NCBI GenBank assembly: GCA_023678885.1
Contig: CM042996.1
Location: forward strand, 15,744,602 to 15,808,601
Reading direction: 5' to 3'
Source: Pogostemon cablin
Taxonomy: Eukaryota > Streptophyta > Magnoliopsida > Lamiales > Lamiaceae
DNA: 64,000 nucleotides
Shown: positions 1 through 11,473 of the stretch, one piece after another
Position numbering within the stretch: position 1 is the stretch's first letter
Layout: every line of letters starts with the position of its first letter
Program-made: the position numbers and the translations under genes
Notes under the pieces: generated by a model
Seen by the model: only the letters and a program-made list of their open reading frames with translations
Database searches by the model: none
What the model was told of the DNA's origin: nothing

Positions 1-1
1 T

Positions 2-737
2 TCATGGCAGAAGTAACACTTCTTTCCAGTTAACTGATGCACTCTTCTTTTGATCAGAGTTACCTGCTTTGTTCCATTTCTTGTTTTGATTTCCCTTTTT
101 GACAAAGAGTCCTTCTGCTCCAGATTTTTCTTTATTGTCAGCCACTTCCTCTAGATCTTTTGATCTAAGTGCTTTCAATACATCTTCAAATAGTACTACA
201 TTCTTCCCTCCATAGAGAACAACATCCTTGAAGTGCCTTTGTGATCTTGGTAATGCTGATAGCAACATGATAGCCTTGCCTTCACTGGACAGCTTGAAAT
301 CCACACTTTCCAGATCATCTGTGATCTTGCAGAATTCATCAGCTTGCTCCATTAGTGACTTTTCATCAGTCATCTTGAATGCATGAAACCTTTGCCTCAG
401 ATGCATTTTGTTGGCAGATGATTTAACCATAAACAAGGCTTCCAATTTTTCCATACCCCAATAGCTGTTGTCTCCTTTGATACTTATCTGAGTATTTTAT
501 CACTAAGACATAGAATTATTGTAGAGTATGCCTTTTAAAGTACCTGACCATCCACCTGTGCTCTTACAGTTCCTGCTGCAGCTTGAGGATCTTTGATGAT
601 TTCAGTCTTCACTAGTGGAGGAGGTTTGAGAGCATCCATCAAACCTTGCTGCATTAGGACTGCCTTCATCTTGATCTTCCATAGATTGAAATCTGATTTC
701 TCTGAGAGCTTTTAACATCAAATCTTGTAGTATTCAT
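2..737 (-). pseudogene. Ty1/copia gag remnant (broken)
   Basis: Decayed copia-type gag (capsid/nucleocapsid of an LTR retrotransposon), running off the left edge. Minus-strand reading gives a start near 737, a stretch resembling the usual gag N-terminus around 700-600 (MKAVLMQQGLMDAL), then stops and frame changes near 540-480. A 150-codon open stretch at 454-2 follows, with capsid-like text such as LLSALPRSQRHF and a lysine-rich tail. A zinc-knuckle start (CYFCHE) can be read near 25-2 in another frame, so a frameshift separates it from the capsid. The matching LTR lies upstream at 784. The element is not functional. Class is confident, lineage is not assigned. Confidence 0.8.
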
Positions 738-763
738 CTTGAATGCTTGCTGTATATCTGAAT

Positions 764-782
764 TTCCCACAGACGGCGCCAA
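764..782 (-). other. Primer-binding-site-like sequence of the copia element
   Basis: On the minus strand, GGCGCCGTCTGTGGGAA lies two bases inside the LTR end and before gag, where the tRNA primer site sits. It is not the initiator-Met primer sequence usual in copia elements. Confidence 0.5.
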
Positions 783-783
783 T

Positions 784-1318
784 TGTTGTGAAGAATACAC
801 AAAACCTCACAAACACTCAAGAATCAAAACACATAAAATGATAAATTTGAAATGAAATGTAATCTTGCACAAAGATGTATAGTGGTTCGGTTTTAAATAA
901 CCTACATCCACTTTGAGGAGAAGAACTCTTATTATTACTCAATGCTTACACACCAGATTGGATTGATCTCAATCTGTAACAAGAAGAATGAAAACGAAGC
1001 AACAGAAACTGTAAACACTCAAATGCAAAATTGTTGTGATCAAGCTACTTTGAGCCCTTATATCTTGCTACTCCCTTAACCTATTGATCCGATTAAACCT
1101 CCACTAGATAGCCCTCACTTAGTAGTTGAGATGCAGCCATCTAGCCGGTTCCAAGTAGCTCAACAACCTGCTCAAAAACCGCTACAAAGTTGGCTACACA
1201 CACACTGCACCAGATGACAGTTTTTGGCAGTTGGAGTTTGTTGGCTTGTTTCAACTGCCTAGCTTGCTTCCAGCTTGCATGTAATACGTTATGATTGTTA
1301 TTCAGTTGTCAATGAACA
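784..1318 (-). mobile_element. LTR of the copia element (minus orientation)
   Basis: On the minus strand this LTR ends in CACAACA next to the primer site. A TATA-like stretch (AAGATATAAG) lies near 1060-1070, so transcription would run toward gag. The outer boundary is uncertain; 1318 is chosen because the minus strand there begins TGTTCATTGAC, giving TGTT/AACA ends. No second LTR is in the window. Confidence 0.5.
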
Positions 1319-2055
1319 ATCTCCACGTTTGAAACTCCCTCATGCATGCATCTATTGTCATCATCTATAAATTTTATTACAAAGTGATAAGATTCACAAA
1401 CAAGACAGCAGAAGACACTTCTTAATTAGCATTGGACAACTTCGTTGTAGTTATAAATCGATCCAATTAGAAGGAGATGATCCACAACGCGTTTAAGAGA
1501 GAATTTAAAATAAACTTTTGATAATTGGCATCTTACAAATAATTGGGCAAAATTTTGGGCTTCACATCTCTTAAGAACCAATTAGAATTAAATTTATGGG
1601 TTTTAGTAGATTGAACTTAAAAGCATAAATTAATCTAATGTCCCCTTTAACATTTAGACTTCACGAACTGAGGATTTAATTTATAATTTTAGATTTAATA
1701 ATTAATTGATCCTACAAATTTATTTTGGGTCTTCAAATTAATTAAATTTATAAACTTAAAGTTATTTTGAACTCATATTCTTCTGAATATTATCTTGTTG
1801 CTAATATCCATCCACTTGTTTCAAGAATTTGAATTTCTTCACTCAAATATGCGTTCAACCATCGTTTTCTCCTTGCCAACCTTTTGCTTCTCAACTCACT
1901 TATGCTTCAATTTATTGCTTGCCTCACAATCTTGATGCAAATAGATCAAATTATGACTGAACTTAGCATAGAGCTAAGCTGCCTATGTACTTACTTAAAG
2001 AGAATCAAATCATTACGTAGTTTAAAGGGATATGATTCGTTTGAATTAGGAAATG
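1319..2055. other. AT-rich intergenic stretch
   Basis: No gene or clear repeat structure recognised. Short open stretches here have no recognisable domain. Confidence 0.5.
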
Positions 2056-3110
2056 ACATACACAGTTTATACTCATGTGGGCCAGAAATGTCTTTTCTTT
2101 TACCACTTTAGACAGAGTATGATATTTAATGGTTTAACCACTTAAAAAACTTGAGTGGAGTAAATTAGCAGTTTAACCACGTATAATTAACTTTGGTGGT
2201 TGTCATACACAGTTTATACTCGTTTGGACTAGAAGTAACATGCAGTTTAAGCTCGTTCGTCATGGAGCGTTGAACCTGAATTTGTTGATAATTTATACTC
2301 GTGTCAACGAGTCTTCAATTTGACTTGTAGATAATTTATACTCTTCTCAAAGATTCTTAAATTTCTAAATAGTTTTTACTCTTGTCAAAGAGAATTGAAT
2401 TTGTAGACAATTAATACTCTTCTCAAGGAGTTTTGAATTGAGATTGACAGTTTTAGGCTCGTATCAAGGAGCGTAACACGTGGAGAGTTTCATCTCATCT
2501 CAAGGAGATTTTATTTGAGTTTGACAGTTTAGACTCATATCAATGAGCATAATATGTGGGAATTTAGATAGTTTTACCTCGTATCAAGGAACAAAATATG
2601 GATAGTTTTCGCTCGTGTCGTGGAGCATAACTTGAAAGATTTAGATAGTTTTAGCTCATATCAAGGAGCATAACATGTAGAGAGTTTTATCTCTTTTCAA
2701 GGAGATTTGATTTGAGTTAGATAGTTTAAACTCGTATCAAGGAGCATAATATGTGGACAATTTTTGTTCGTGCCAATAAGCATTGACTTGATAGATTTTA
2801 GATAATTTTAACTTGTATCAATGAACATGCCATGTAAGGAGTTTTGTCTTATCTTAATGAGATTTGATTTGAGTGAGACAAGCTTGTATCAAGGAGCATG
2901 ACATGTGGACAATTTTTTCTTGTGCCAAGGAGTATTGACTTGAGATTTTAAGATAGTTTTAACACATATCAAGGAGCATCATGTTGATAGTTTTTGCTCA
3001 TGTCGAAGAGCATAACTTGAGAGATTTTAGACAGTTTTAGCTCATATCAAGAAGCGTAATGTGGGCATTCTTCGCTCATGTCAAGAAGCATTGACTGTGT
3101 TGATAGTTCA
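2056..3110 (+). repeat. Degenerate minisatellite, about 25 units of ~40 bp with hairpin arms
   Basis: Units share the frame AGTTTTAGCTCATATCAAGG followed by AGCATAAC and a variable tail. Larger blocks recur at about 197 and 155 bp (compare 2460, 2658 and 2813). Nearly every unit has a CTC arm and a GAG arm about eight bases apart, and changes in one arm are often matched in the other (see findings). It lies directly after the decayed gypsy gag in that element's orientation, so it may be internal retrotransposon DNA. Confidence 0.75.
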
Positions 3111-3289
3111 TTGCCCCTATCATGGGATGCACTCTTTTCTCTTACTTTAACTTTATTTCTTTGAATCTTTATGGACATTTGTGTCTTTAACTGTGATTCC
3201 TCCTTTAGAGGCTAATTGAAAAATATCTCTTCAAGTTTATAAGAGTTGTTAATTGAGGGTCATTCAAAGCACTTGATGTCATACTCAGC

Positions 3290-4490
3290 TCCATGTCATG
3301 AGCTCTAGTAGCTAATTTTTCAAGAGTTTTTGGTTGAATTTCTTGGAGGATATATCAAAGATTTCACTGCATCTCTTGAAAGCACATGTTGATGGCAGAG
3401 ACTTCAGACAGTTGATCTTTGCAATTCAAGCTCAAATTTCTCCATCTATTAATATAATCGATTACTGGGTATTCTTTCCATTGGCATGTGTTAGTCAATT
3501 CGGTCATACTAATAGTTCTTTGATGCTATAGAAGCGGTTGAAGAATTCTTGTTGCATTTGCCCCCAGCTGTCAATGAAGTTAGCTTCTAAGTCAATATAC
3601 AAATCAAATGCATTTTTTTAGAGATTAGACGAATTGTTTGATCATGTGATCACCAAATGTTCCAGCATCATTGTATGTCGAAGAAATACGTTATATGTTG
3701 CCTTGGATTGCCTCAGCCATCGAATTGTTGAAACTTAGGAGGCTAGTAACCAGCTGGCATCTTCAAGTTGTCAACTCTCTTTGTATATGGCTTCTTGTAG
3801 ATGACATGATATTTGGACCTTTTCAAATTTTTAATTTATCATTTCTAGCATGATGTTCTTCAGTTAGTTAATAGAAAGCATTATGTCAGATGAAATTTGT
3901 ATCTCTTCATCAACTAGCTTCTTTTTAGATAGATGGTGTTTCGCCGAGTCTTCCTTACTGTTCTTGTCCTCAAATTGTTTCTCATTTGCATGACTTGCCT
4001 CTGCAATATCCATCTTTTCCATCAGTTTGGATATCAACAAGTCTTAAGCTTCTATATTCTTGGCGAGTTTTTTAATGGCTTTCATCATACTCGCTATTTG
4101 CTCATCGAGAGTTATAGCACTCTTTGTCATCATTATAACTACTGTTGAAGCAGATGGCGAGCTTGGCATTGAGAGAGGAGTTAGCAGACTGAGTCACCTT
4201 CACCACTTTTGTCGTTGCGCAATGGCTTATTGAGAACAATCTCCACCACATGGTTTGGCTATGAAGAGCCATCGAGCATATTTCTTCTAACGACTTCAAC
4301 ATTTCCAATTTGCAACTCTGAAAGCTTTGAGGCAGAAGACCTTCTTATCACAATCTTGAGTAGAATTGTACTTTGAATCTTTAGGGTTTGTGATTCTGAA
4401 GGCTTCAAGGTAGAAGACCTTCTTATTGCAATCCTTAAAGGAGTCATACTTTGTATCTTTAAACTTTTGAAGAAAAGATATGAGAGGTAA
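3290..4490 (-). pseudogene. Ty3/gypsy gag remnant
   Basis: Minus-strand translation in shifting frames gives the gypsy capsid domain (retrotransposon gag family). From about 3750 down to 3330 one reads pieces such as PPKFQQFDG, IKQFVRSL, AFDLYIDLEANFIDSW, EFFNRFYS, VIDYINRWRNLSLNCKDQLS. Farther upstream (4150-4020) is a typical N-terminal helix, ITLDEQIASMMKAIKKLAK. Several stops and frameshifts break it. A primer site and LTR lie just upstream at 4495-5592. No protease, reverse transcriptase or integrase follows; the minisatellite at 2056-3110 occupies that side, so this is a decayed or non-autonomous element. Confidence 0.75.
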
Positions 4491-4494
4491 AAAC

Positions 4495-4516
4495 TGTCCC
4501 ATCAGGCGTGCCAAAA
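4495..4516 (-). other. Primer binding site of the gypsy element
   Basis: Minus strand reads TTTTGGCACGCCTGATGGGA just inside the LTR end, the usual layout and sequence type for plant gypsy primer sites. Confidence 0.65.
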
Positions 4517-4651
4517 TTTGTAACAACAAAATTTGGATTTATTGAATAATTATAATAATAATAAGGGTCAATAAATAGTAGGTATAAAATGTATTTAAGA
4601 ATTACTAAGCGATACATTCGCTTCAGAAAATTATTGATAAATACAAAATTA

Positions 4652-4946
4652 TACTCCCTCAATCCCGAGTATTTTTACCCGTTTGTACGAGCACGGAGAT
4701 TAAGTTGTTTTATTTTTTTAATATATAATGTAAGAGAAAGTAGGGATAAATTAGTAATTTAACAAGAAAAAGTGAATAAAGTTATTTGGAATGATGAATA
4801 AAGTGTAAAAAAGTAATTAAAGTTGTTGGGATTGTAAAAATTAGGTAATAAAATATTATGTATTTTTGCCAAAAATGGAATGGGTAAAAATACGTGGGAC
4901 ACCCCAAAATGGAAAGTGAGTAAAAATACGTGGGACGGAGGGAGTA
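4652..4946. mobile_element. Stowaway-type MITE inside the gypsy LTR
   Basis: Flanked by TA, with ends TACTCCCTCAATCCCG and GGGACGGAGGGAGTA; the terminal repeat is the CTCCCTCCGTCCC type common in plant Tc1/mariner MITEs. About 295 bp. Confidence 0.8.
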
Positions 4947-4969
4947 CTTTATTTTTCCCATAATACCTA

Positions 4970-5360
4970 TACCTATCTGTACATTAGTGTCCATTCTATT
5001 GAGAGGGAAATTGAAAATACGCGGTTAAATTGAAGAACTCTACTAATGTACATTAGTGTGCATTCTTGAGAGAGAAACAGAAAATACGTGATTAAATTGA
5101 AAAACCCTACGAATGTACATCAGTGTGCATCTTTTAAGAGAGAAACAAAAAATATACGATTGAAACTATTGTTAAGTACATTACTGTGCATTCTTAGAGC
5201 AAAACAGAAAATACGCAATTAAATTGAAGAACCTTACGAATGTACATTAGTGTGCATCCATGAGAGTGAAACAGAAAATACACATGTACATTAGTGTGCA
5301 TCCTTGAGAGAGAAACATAAAATACACGATTAATTAAATTGAAGAAAGTGTTGCTATAGT
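4970..5360 (-). repeat. Six tandem ~64-bp subrepeats inside the LTR
   Basis: Each unit starts with GTACATTAGTGTGCATTCTT and continues with GAGAGAAACAGAAAATACG and a poly-A-rich tail. Units begin near 4980, 5048, 5114, 5178, 5240 and 5284. The same unit recurs at 39910-40340. Confidence 0.75.
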
Positions 5361-5629
5361 TATCCTTAAATCTCTCACCCATTATTTTTATCTGAGTTAG
5401 TATATATTAGTGTTCAATGAAACTAATGTAAATTAAGTGAAAACACATTGTAAATAAGGGTAAAACTGAAAAAAAAATGATGTTATGTATTCATCAGTAA
5501 TTATATTATATCAATGTATTTATTAGTAATTAGGCTATATACGCATATCTATCAGTAATAATCTCTAATAATAAACACAAAAGAATATTACAAAAATAAT
5601 CCAAAATGGATTAAACTTGAAAAATATAA

Positions 5630-6440
5630 AAAAGTTTTTGTCGGGGTCCGTCGGGTGTATAAGTGTGTTTACGTCAGTGATATTGTCCTTAGTGTGGTAA
5701 CACTTCGTACAATACCGACTCTTATCAGAATGAAACTTAAATACGAATATGCAAGTTTGTACAGTGGAAGACTTAACACATGGAATTACTCAATCTTTCT
5801 ACAAACTTATGAATAAGAATGTAGCGGCCTCATGACAAAAATATCACTAACTTGGAAAAATAATTTACAAAAATCAGATTCAAAGAGAGAGAAACATTCC
5901 TTCCACTCTTCGAATACACACTTATATAAATCCTAAACAAACTCTCAAATGGCAAAACCTAGATTGTTAGATCTAGATCCTACTTCAAGTATGCACTTCC
6001 ACTGCCTGTAACAGTACACACAAAACGTACGGGATAATACTATACATGTATATAAAACAAGATGTTACAATACTAGTGAAAACACTACAAGAGGAACGTA
6101 GTCGAATAAACTCTACGTCCGGCGAATCTCTTTGTAGGAACTCTCCAAGTTTTTCCGTACCACTGGAATGAAGTCTGACAACTTCTATTTATAGTCATAA
6201 AGCATGCTGCATGTCTTCTTCAAATAAGTGGTACACTAGGAGATATGATAACCACCCATTACAACAAATAACCAACCCACTACTTTGGGTAATTATCTTC
6301 AACTTCTAGAATCTTCTGGACTTCTAGAATTTTCCGGATTGCTCTCCAGGCTTGTGGGACCCATTCAGCACGTTCTTCATTCAACTGCCACAACCCTGAA
6401 AGCAACATCAAGCACAACACCACACAAACATGTTAGTGGT
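5630..6440 (-). mobile_element. Probable LTR-retrotransposon remnant
   Basis: Non-coding, less AT-rich than its surroundings. The minus strand has a strong TATA box (TATAAATAGAAG, about 6183-6194) followed by a leader-like region, as in an LTR. No primer site, matched ends or coding domain found. Confidence 0.3.
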
Positions 6441-6459
6441 TAAATAATAACTGGTGGAG

Positions 6460-7260
6460 GATCGGTGTGATTCCAGATGTGACAACACTAGTCTCAACAC
6501 TTCACATCAACAGTTTCTATTTATCATCTGATTTCTCTTTTGAGTTGACTTTGACATCTTCAACTTCTGGAGCTGGATCTTCGGATGGAGCTTTTCTGTA
6601 CTCGGCCTCGAGGTTTATAATGTTTGTTCGGAGGCATCAAGCTTTTGTTTGGATCAAATGTTGACTTGGTGCTTTATACGTTTATCCGAAGGCGTCGAGC
6701 CTTTACTCGAATCAAACGTTGACTTGAATTTTTCGTGAAGAACGCAGTTCAATTTGGTAGAATACCGTTGACTTCACGAAGAAGGTTGGACTTGATTTGA
6801 AGAAACGTCGAATCTGAAGGGTTTAACACCTTAATCTTAGAACAAACGTATTTGATCCTTTGAAGAACTCTATTGAAGAACTCAGAACAATTCAAACAAT
6901 TCTGAAAGTCTTATTGCTTCGTAGAACTCAGGAATCCAGAATTTAATTCTCTTGAAAAACTCAGAACAGACAACTCTGGAAGTCTATTGGTTTCGTAGAA
7001 TTCAAGAATCCAGGATGATTGGGTTGAGGACTGAAAGCCGTTATTTATAGGTAGAGAAAATAACAACTTGAGAGATATTTTCTCATGGAAAAGATTATGT
7101 TCACACTTGAATTAACCAATTTAATTAAGTCTGCTGGACTGGATTTGGACATATTTAATTTAATTAGACCTACTAGACTGGATTTGGGCATATTTAGTTT
7201 AATTAGGCCTGCTGAATTTGACCTGGGTTTGGTTGACTTGGATCACACCCACTTGACTTA
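6460..7260 (-). mobile_element. Probable second LTR-like remnant
   Basis: The minus strand has TATAAATAACGG near 7040-7050. Upstream of it (7118-7225) are three direct repeats of about 50 bp with the core CTGGACTGGATTTGG and AATTTAATTA, typical of LTR U3 regions. Transcription would run toward 6460. Boundaries not identified. Confidence 0.35.
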
Positions 7261-7395
7261 GATTTGAACTCAAATAATTATATTAATTATCATTTATTTA
7301 TTTTAGAAAATTAATTTATTTAAATTCTTTAATAAATAAATTTTTAATCAATATAAATATACTTTTCTTGCATTTTTTTTATTAACCAATAAAAT

Positions 7396-7402
<7 letters not shown>

Positions 7403-7463
<61 letters not shown>

Positions 7464-7464
7464 G
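7403..7464. repeat. (TA)n microsatellite with short (TATG)n tail
   Basis: About 24 TA units followed by TATG units. Confidence 0.95.
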
Positions 7465-8733
7465 CACACTACACATTGGATAAGAAGCATGTAGTAATTA
7501 TTAAAAAAAAAAAACATTAAATACGAAATGAACAAAACAGAAACATGAATTATATAAAGTGAACGAACAGTTGTTTTATTGGTTTTCCTTTAATTTTGTT
7601 TTGTTGTTTATTGCATTAATTAAAGTGGGGATATAGTAGATAAAATGCGAGTGTACTACCAAAAGTGGGTTTATCTTCGTCTCCATAAAATATGAAGTGT
7701 ATTTTCAAATTTTGGAATTATTATATTTTATAAAATAATTTAATAAACCTATGGAGTAATTTTTAGCGTGTTAGTAGCTTGATATGTCTTGACTATTATT
7801 ATTCTACTTAATTTACACCAACACTCTTACAAATTTGATTTACATATATTATGTAAACTTAAATTTCCTTTTTTTTTAATTTTAAATCATGTGCTCTCCT
7901 TCAAGTCTTATATACCGTATAAATTGCTAGGAGTTTAAATTAAAGAAAAACTACAAAGTTTACACAATAAACCCGATTCTCGAGAGACTAACTCATTAAA
8001 TTAATAACTAGAGTGGAGCTTAACTTATTAATTGGAGTGGAGTTAGACAATGTCTTTTATGCTAATCGTTAATCACATTCAAATGCTAAATAATTTTCTC
8101 TCGGTTTCTTTTTGTATATACACATTTTCTTTATCTGTTTCAAAATAATTTGTTTGTTAAAAAAATCGCAATAACTTTTAATATTAACACTTTTATAATA
8201 CTATAAAAATATCATTAAATTTTCGCACTTATTTGATCAACTCATAAATTTTATTTTATTAAATTATTCAAAATATTTTTTTTCTCTTGCATAATTATCC
8301 CACAAAAAAATTATTTTCTTAAATTATATGTGTGTTTATGGAAACGAAGGAGTACAAAATATAGTAATATAAAATATAAAATATAATTTGCTGTCACAAA
8401 GAATATAAAAATATTTTCACATAATTTCAATGTTTAAAATAAAGAAAAGTAGTAATATTTCAAAAGGAGATATTATAGAGTTTGCGGCAAATGCAGAAGT
8501 TTTTTTTATATATTTTTTTTTCAATATAAAACCAAATTGATCATAAGAATAACTATTAGAAAGAGTTTTTCCAATACAGAAAACCATTATTAGAAAACTA
8601 AAAACCATTATTAGAAAGAATAAAGGTAAAATATTTTTGTATGCCATACATAGAGCCCTTATCCTAAAAGAAAAACCAATCTCAAAGAGAGCAGCTACTG
8701 CCTCCCCCCAAATTTAGCCGCCCAAGTAATAAT
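7465..8733. other. AT-rich intergenic stretch
   Basis: No gene or known element recognised; low-complexity A/T runs. Confidence 0.5.
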
Positions 8734-8961
8734 TACTCCCTCAGTTCATCTCAATCTATCCGTTTATTTTTATGTGTGAATTAAGGAGTATTATTATTTA
8801 ATGTATAGTGGGTAGTTGTATTAGTGGGGTGTGTAAGTCCTACATTTTAATTGTATTAGTGTGTGGATGAGTCCCATGTGTCCAAAAGTGGAAATTGATA
8901 GATTGAGCGTGGACGACCCAAAATGGTAAAATTGATAGATTGACAGTGGACGAAGAGAGTA
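8734..8961. mobile_element. Stowaway-type MITE
   Basis: TA-flanked; ends TACTCCCTCAGTTC and GTGGACGAAGAGAGTA, about 228 bp, imperfect terminal repeats. Confidence 0.7.
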
Positions 8962-9030
8962 ATTTATAGGCAATAACTTAAGTGGACAAATAAGTTTCAC
9001 CAATTTGAATATGTCGAACCGTTCATGCAA

Positions 9031-9415
9031 GCAGAGATTAGGGATGAGAATGGGATGAGTATATTTGGAAGTTCGGTCTATTCAAACTTTAATGGAAATA
9101 GTACGGGTAGTTGTAAATGGATTTGAACAAATACGAATAATTATATTTAATTGAATTTATATTATATTTATTCTTATATTTAATTAATAATAATGTAATT
9201 ATATTTATTTAAACAATAAAAAATACAAATATATATAAAATAAATGAAAATTAAATGAGTAGGAGTACCTGCGGATATTGATAAACGGTTATGGGACAGG
9301 TACGAGAACCATAATTAATTTTCTAAACAGGACGGATACTGGATAATTGTTTTTTAATCAGATAAGGTTATGGGTACCCCAAAATATGCGGGTACCCTAC
9401 CCGTTGCCATCCTTA
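9031..9415. repeat. Dispersed repeat with GATATTGATAAACGG and GGGTACCCTACCCG motifs
   Basis: The phrase with 'attgataaacggttatggga' and 'acgggta' recurs, diverged, at 27480-28960 and 49700-50560. The end near 9400 is rich in GGGTACCC. No coding capacity. Confidence 0.5.
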
Positions 9416-9479
9416 GCAGCGCTGTTTCGCTGCTCTTTCTTTTTTTCAAAATTTAATTTTAAAAATATAATTATAATTT

Positions 9480-9960
9480 CTCCCTAGTGTCCGAGTATAT
9501 TTTATCAGACATATTTTAGCTTAAAATTTAGGATATATTTTACCCCTAAAGTTTAAGATTTAGGGTATATTTTATCCCTAGAATTTAAGGTTTATGGTAT
9601 AATTGTAATCACCCATATGGTTTAGGGTATAATTTATCCATAGGATTTAGTGTATAATTATAATTTCACCCTTGTGGTTTGGGGGTATAATTTACCCTAA
9701 GGGTTTATGGTTTATGGTATATATAATTCAGCCCTATCCCCTAGGGGTTAAGGTTTAGAGGTATAATTATAATTTCATCCTTGCTGTTAAGTGTATATTT
9801 CACCCACGGGGTTTAGGGTATAATTGTAATTTTACTCGGTTTATGGTATACTTCACCACTAAAGTTTATAGTTTGGAGTATAATTATAATTTTACCCTTG
9901 TGATTTAGAGTATATTTCATCTTATGGTTTAATGTTTAGGGTATAATAGTCTTCAAATAA
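9480..9960 (+). repeat. Tandem repeat with TTTAGGGTATAATT core, plus orientation
   Basis: About nine imperfect units of 45-60 bp built from TTTAGGGTATAATTATAATT, then TTCACCCTTGTGG. A mirror-oriented array lies at 10385-10745 and a third copy at 50555-50895. Confidence 0.75.
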
Positions 9961-9972
9961 AAAATAAAAAAA

Positions 9973-10229
9973 TACTCCATCAGTCCCGTTTCTATGTTTA
10001 CATTTGTTTTTTGCACGTTGATTAAAGAATATAATATTTTAATAGATATTGGGCGAAAAGATATAATATTTAATTTAAAGTGGGTAGGTATATTAGTATT
10101 GGATGTGTGTCCCTTGGAGATATATTAATTGTTTTAGATGAGTCCCATATTCTAAAAAGAGAAATGTAAAAATTGAAATGGAACGCCCAAAATAAAAATA
10201 TAAAAGATTGAAATGAAATGGACGGAGTA
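9973..10229. mobile_element. Stowaway-type MITE between inverted repeat arrays
   Basis: TA-flanked; ends TACTCCATCAGTCCCG and ATGGACGGAGTA, about 257 bp. It sits between the two inverted tandem arrays. Confidence 0.7.
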
Positions 10230-10384
10230 TTAATTTAAAATGAGACTACATGTTAATTAATTAGATAAATTAAGAAGAGTTGGAACCGGATGTTACACCC
10301 AAGTCGAACTCTAGTTTATGTATATGTATTTTTTTATCATTCCTTTTTTTATATAATTTTTTTTATATTTAAAAGATTATTATA

Positions 10385-10745
10385 CACGAAATTCTAGGGT
10401 GAAATACTCGTTTAAACCATGAAGATGAAATTACAATTAAATTTAAGGGGTGAAATATTTCTTAGACTATAATGATGAAATTACAACCCTAAACCCAATA
10501 CCCTAAGGGTGAAATATACTCTAAACCACAAAAGTGAAATTATAATTATACTTAAACTCTAAACTCTAATAATGAAATATACACTAAACCACAAGAGTGA
10601 AATTATAATTATACTCAAGTGTAGAGGTGAAATATATTCTAAACCACAATAATGAAATTACAATTATATTCTTAAACCAAAAAAAGATAAAATATACCTA
10701 AATCACAAGGGTGAAGTTACATTATACACCTAAAATTAAATTATA
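10385..10745 (-). repeat. Tandem repeat with TTTAGGGTATAATT core, minus orientation
   Basis: Reverse complement of the 9480-9960 array: units contain ACCACAAGGGTGAAATTA and ATTATACTTAAAC. Together the two arrays make an imperfect palindrome of about 1.27 kb. Confidence 0.7.
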
Positions 10746-10749
10746 TATA

Positions 10750-10941
10750 TACTCTATCCGGCCCATCCAAAGGTAGTTTTTATTTTTTACACGTGGATTA
10801 ATGAGTATTATTTAATATTATACTACCCTCAAAAGTAAGTCAAAAAATACCATACTACCCTCAAAAGTAAGTCAAAAAGTGACTTTTCTTAAACTCCGTA
10901 TCTACAGTAAACGTGAACTTGAATTTGAGATGGAGGGAGTA
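10750..10941. mobile_element. Stowaway-type MITE
   Basis: TA-flanked; ends TACTCTATCCGGCCC and GAGATGGAGGGAGTA. The following 100 bp resembles half of another copy. Confidence 0.6.
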
Positions 10942-11116
10942 TTATTTAATGTGTAGTGGGTAGTTGTATTAGTGGGAGTGTGAGTCTCATATTTAATTAT
11001 ATTAGTGGGTATGTATGAGTCTCATATGTATAAAAAAGGAGAATTTTTGGGTAGGACGCCAAAAAAAAAGACCTCTTTAAAGAGGACTTATGGACTAATA
11101 TATTTTCATAATTATA

Positions 11117-11213
11117 TACTCCCTCCGTCTCGGTCAAACTGCATCGTTTGTCTGCATAAAGCTCTCACAAAAACAACAGTAAATGATGCAATATGGGCGA
11201 AACGGAGGGAGTA
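11117..11213. mobile_element. Short 97-bp Stowaway-type MITE upstream of the WRKY70-like gene
   Basis: Ends TACTCCCTCCGTCTCGG and CGAAACGGAGGGAGTA with TA flanks. It contains a W-box core (TTGACC on the minus strand, 11132-11137). An inverted relative lies at 55108-55203 in the WRKY55-like intron. Confidence 0.8.
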
Positions 11214-11473
11214 CATCGTATTAAAAAAAAAAAAAAATTCTAAACCTTTCATTGGACGGACTCACAGCAAGTTGGAAACTTAGGTAAAGCCATGGTCCAT
11301 GGATGATGGATCTCCTAATGGATAGAGACAACATTGGGTATTTTTCCAGTAAATCTAGAAACACGGTCCATCAAACCCGGTCCGAGATCCGAACCGTTTG
11401 CTAACAACCTATCAACGGTCACGATTCCTTAGGGCAACTCAACTTCGAACCAATCGGAACCCTCAAGTGACTG

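Larger units (their letters stand above)
4519..5592 (-). mobile_element. Gypsy LTR (minus orientation), about 1.07 kb
   Basis: On the plus strand it begins TGTAAC and ends TATTACA, giving a 5-bp terminal inverted repeat (TGTAA/TTACA), and adjoins the primer site at 4516. It contains a Stowaway-type MITE (4652-4946) and six tandem subrepeats of about 64 bp (4970-5360). A related copy lies at 39586-40560. Confidence 0.65.

Noticed and set aside
2056..3110. CRISPR-like array
   Set aside because: Units are degenerate with no constant repeat and unique spacer pattern; the setting is a plant genome.
5630..6440. Integrated pararetrovirus promoter
   Set aside because: Only a TATA box and leader-like sequence are seen; no viral coding motif is present, so an LTR remnant is the simpler reading.
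9480..9960. Interstitial telomere repeat because of TTTAGGG
   Set aside because: TTTAGGG occurs once per 45-60-bp unit, not in head-to-tail 7-bp runs.
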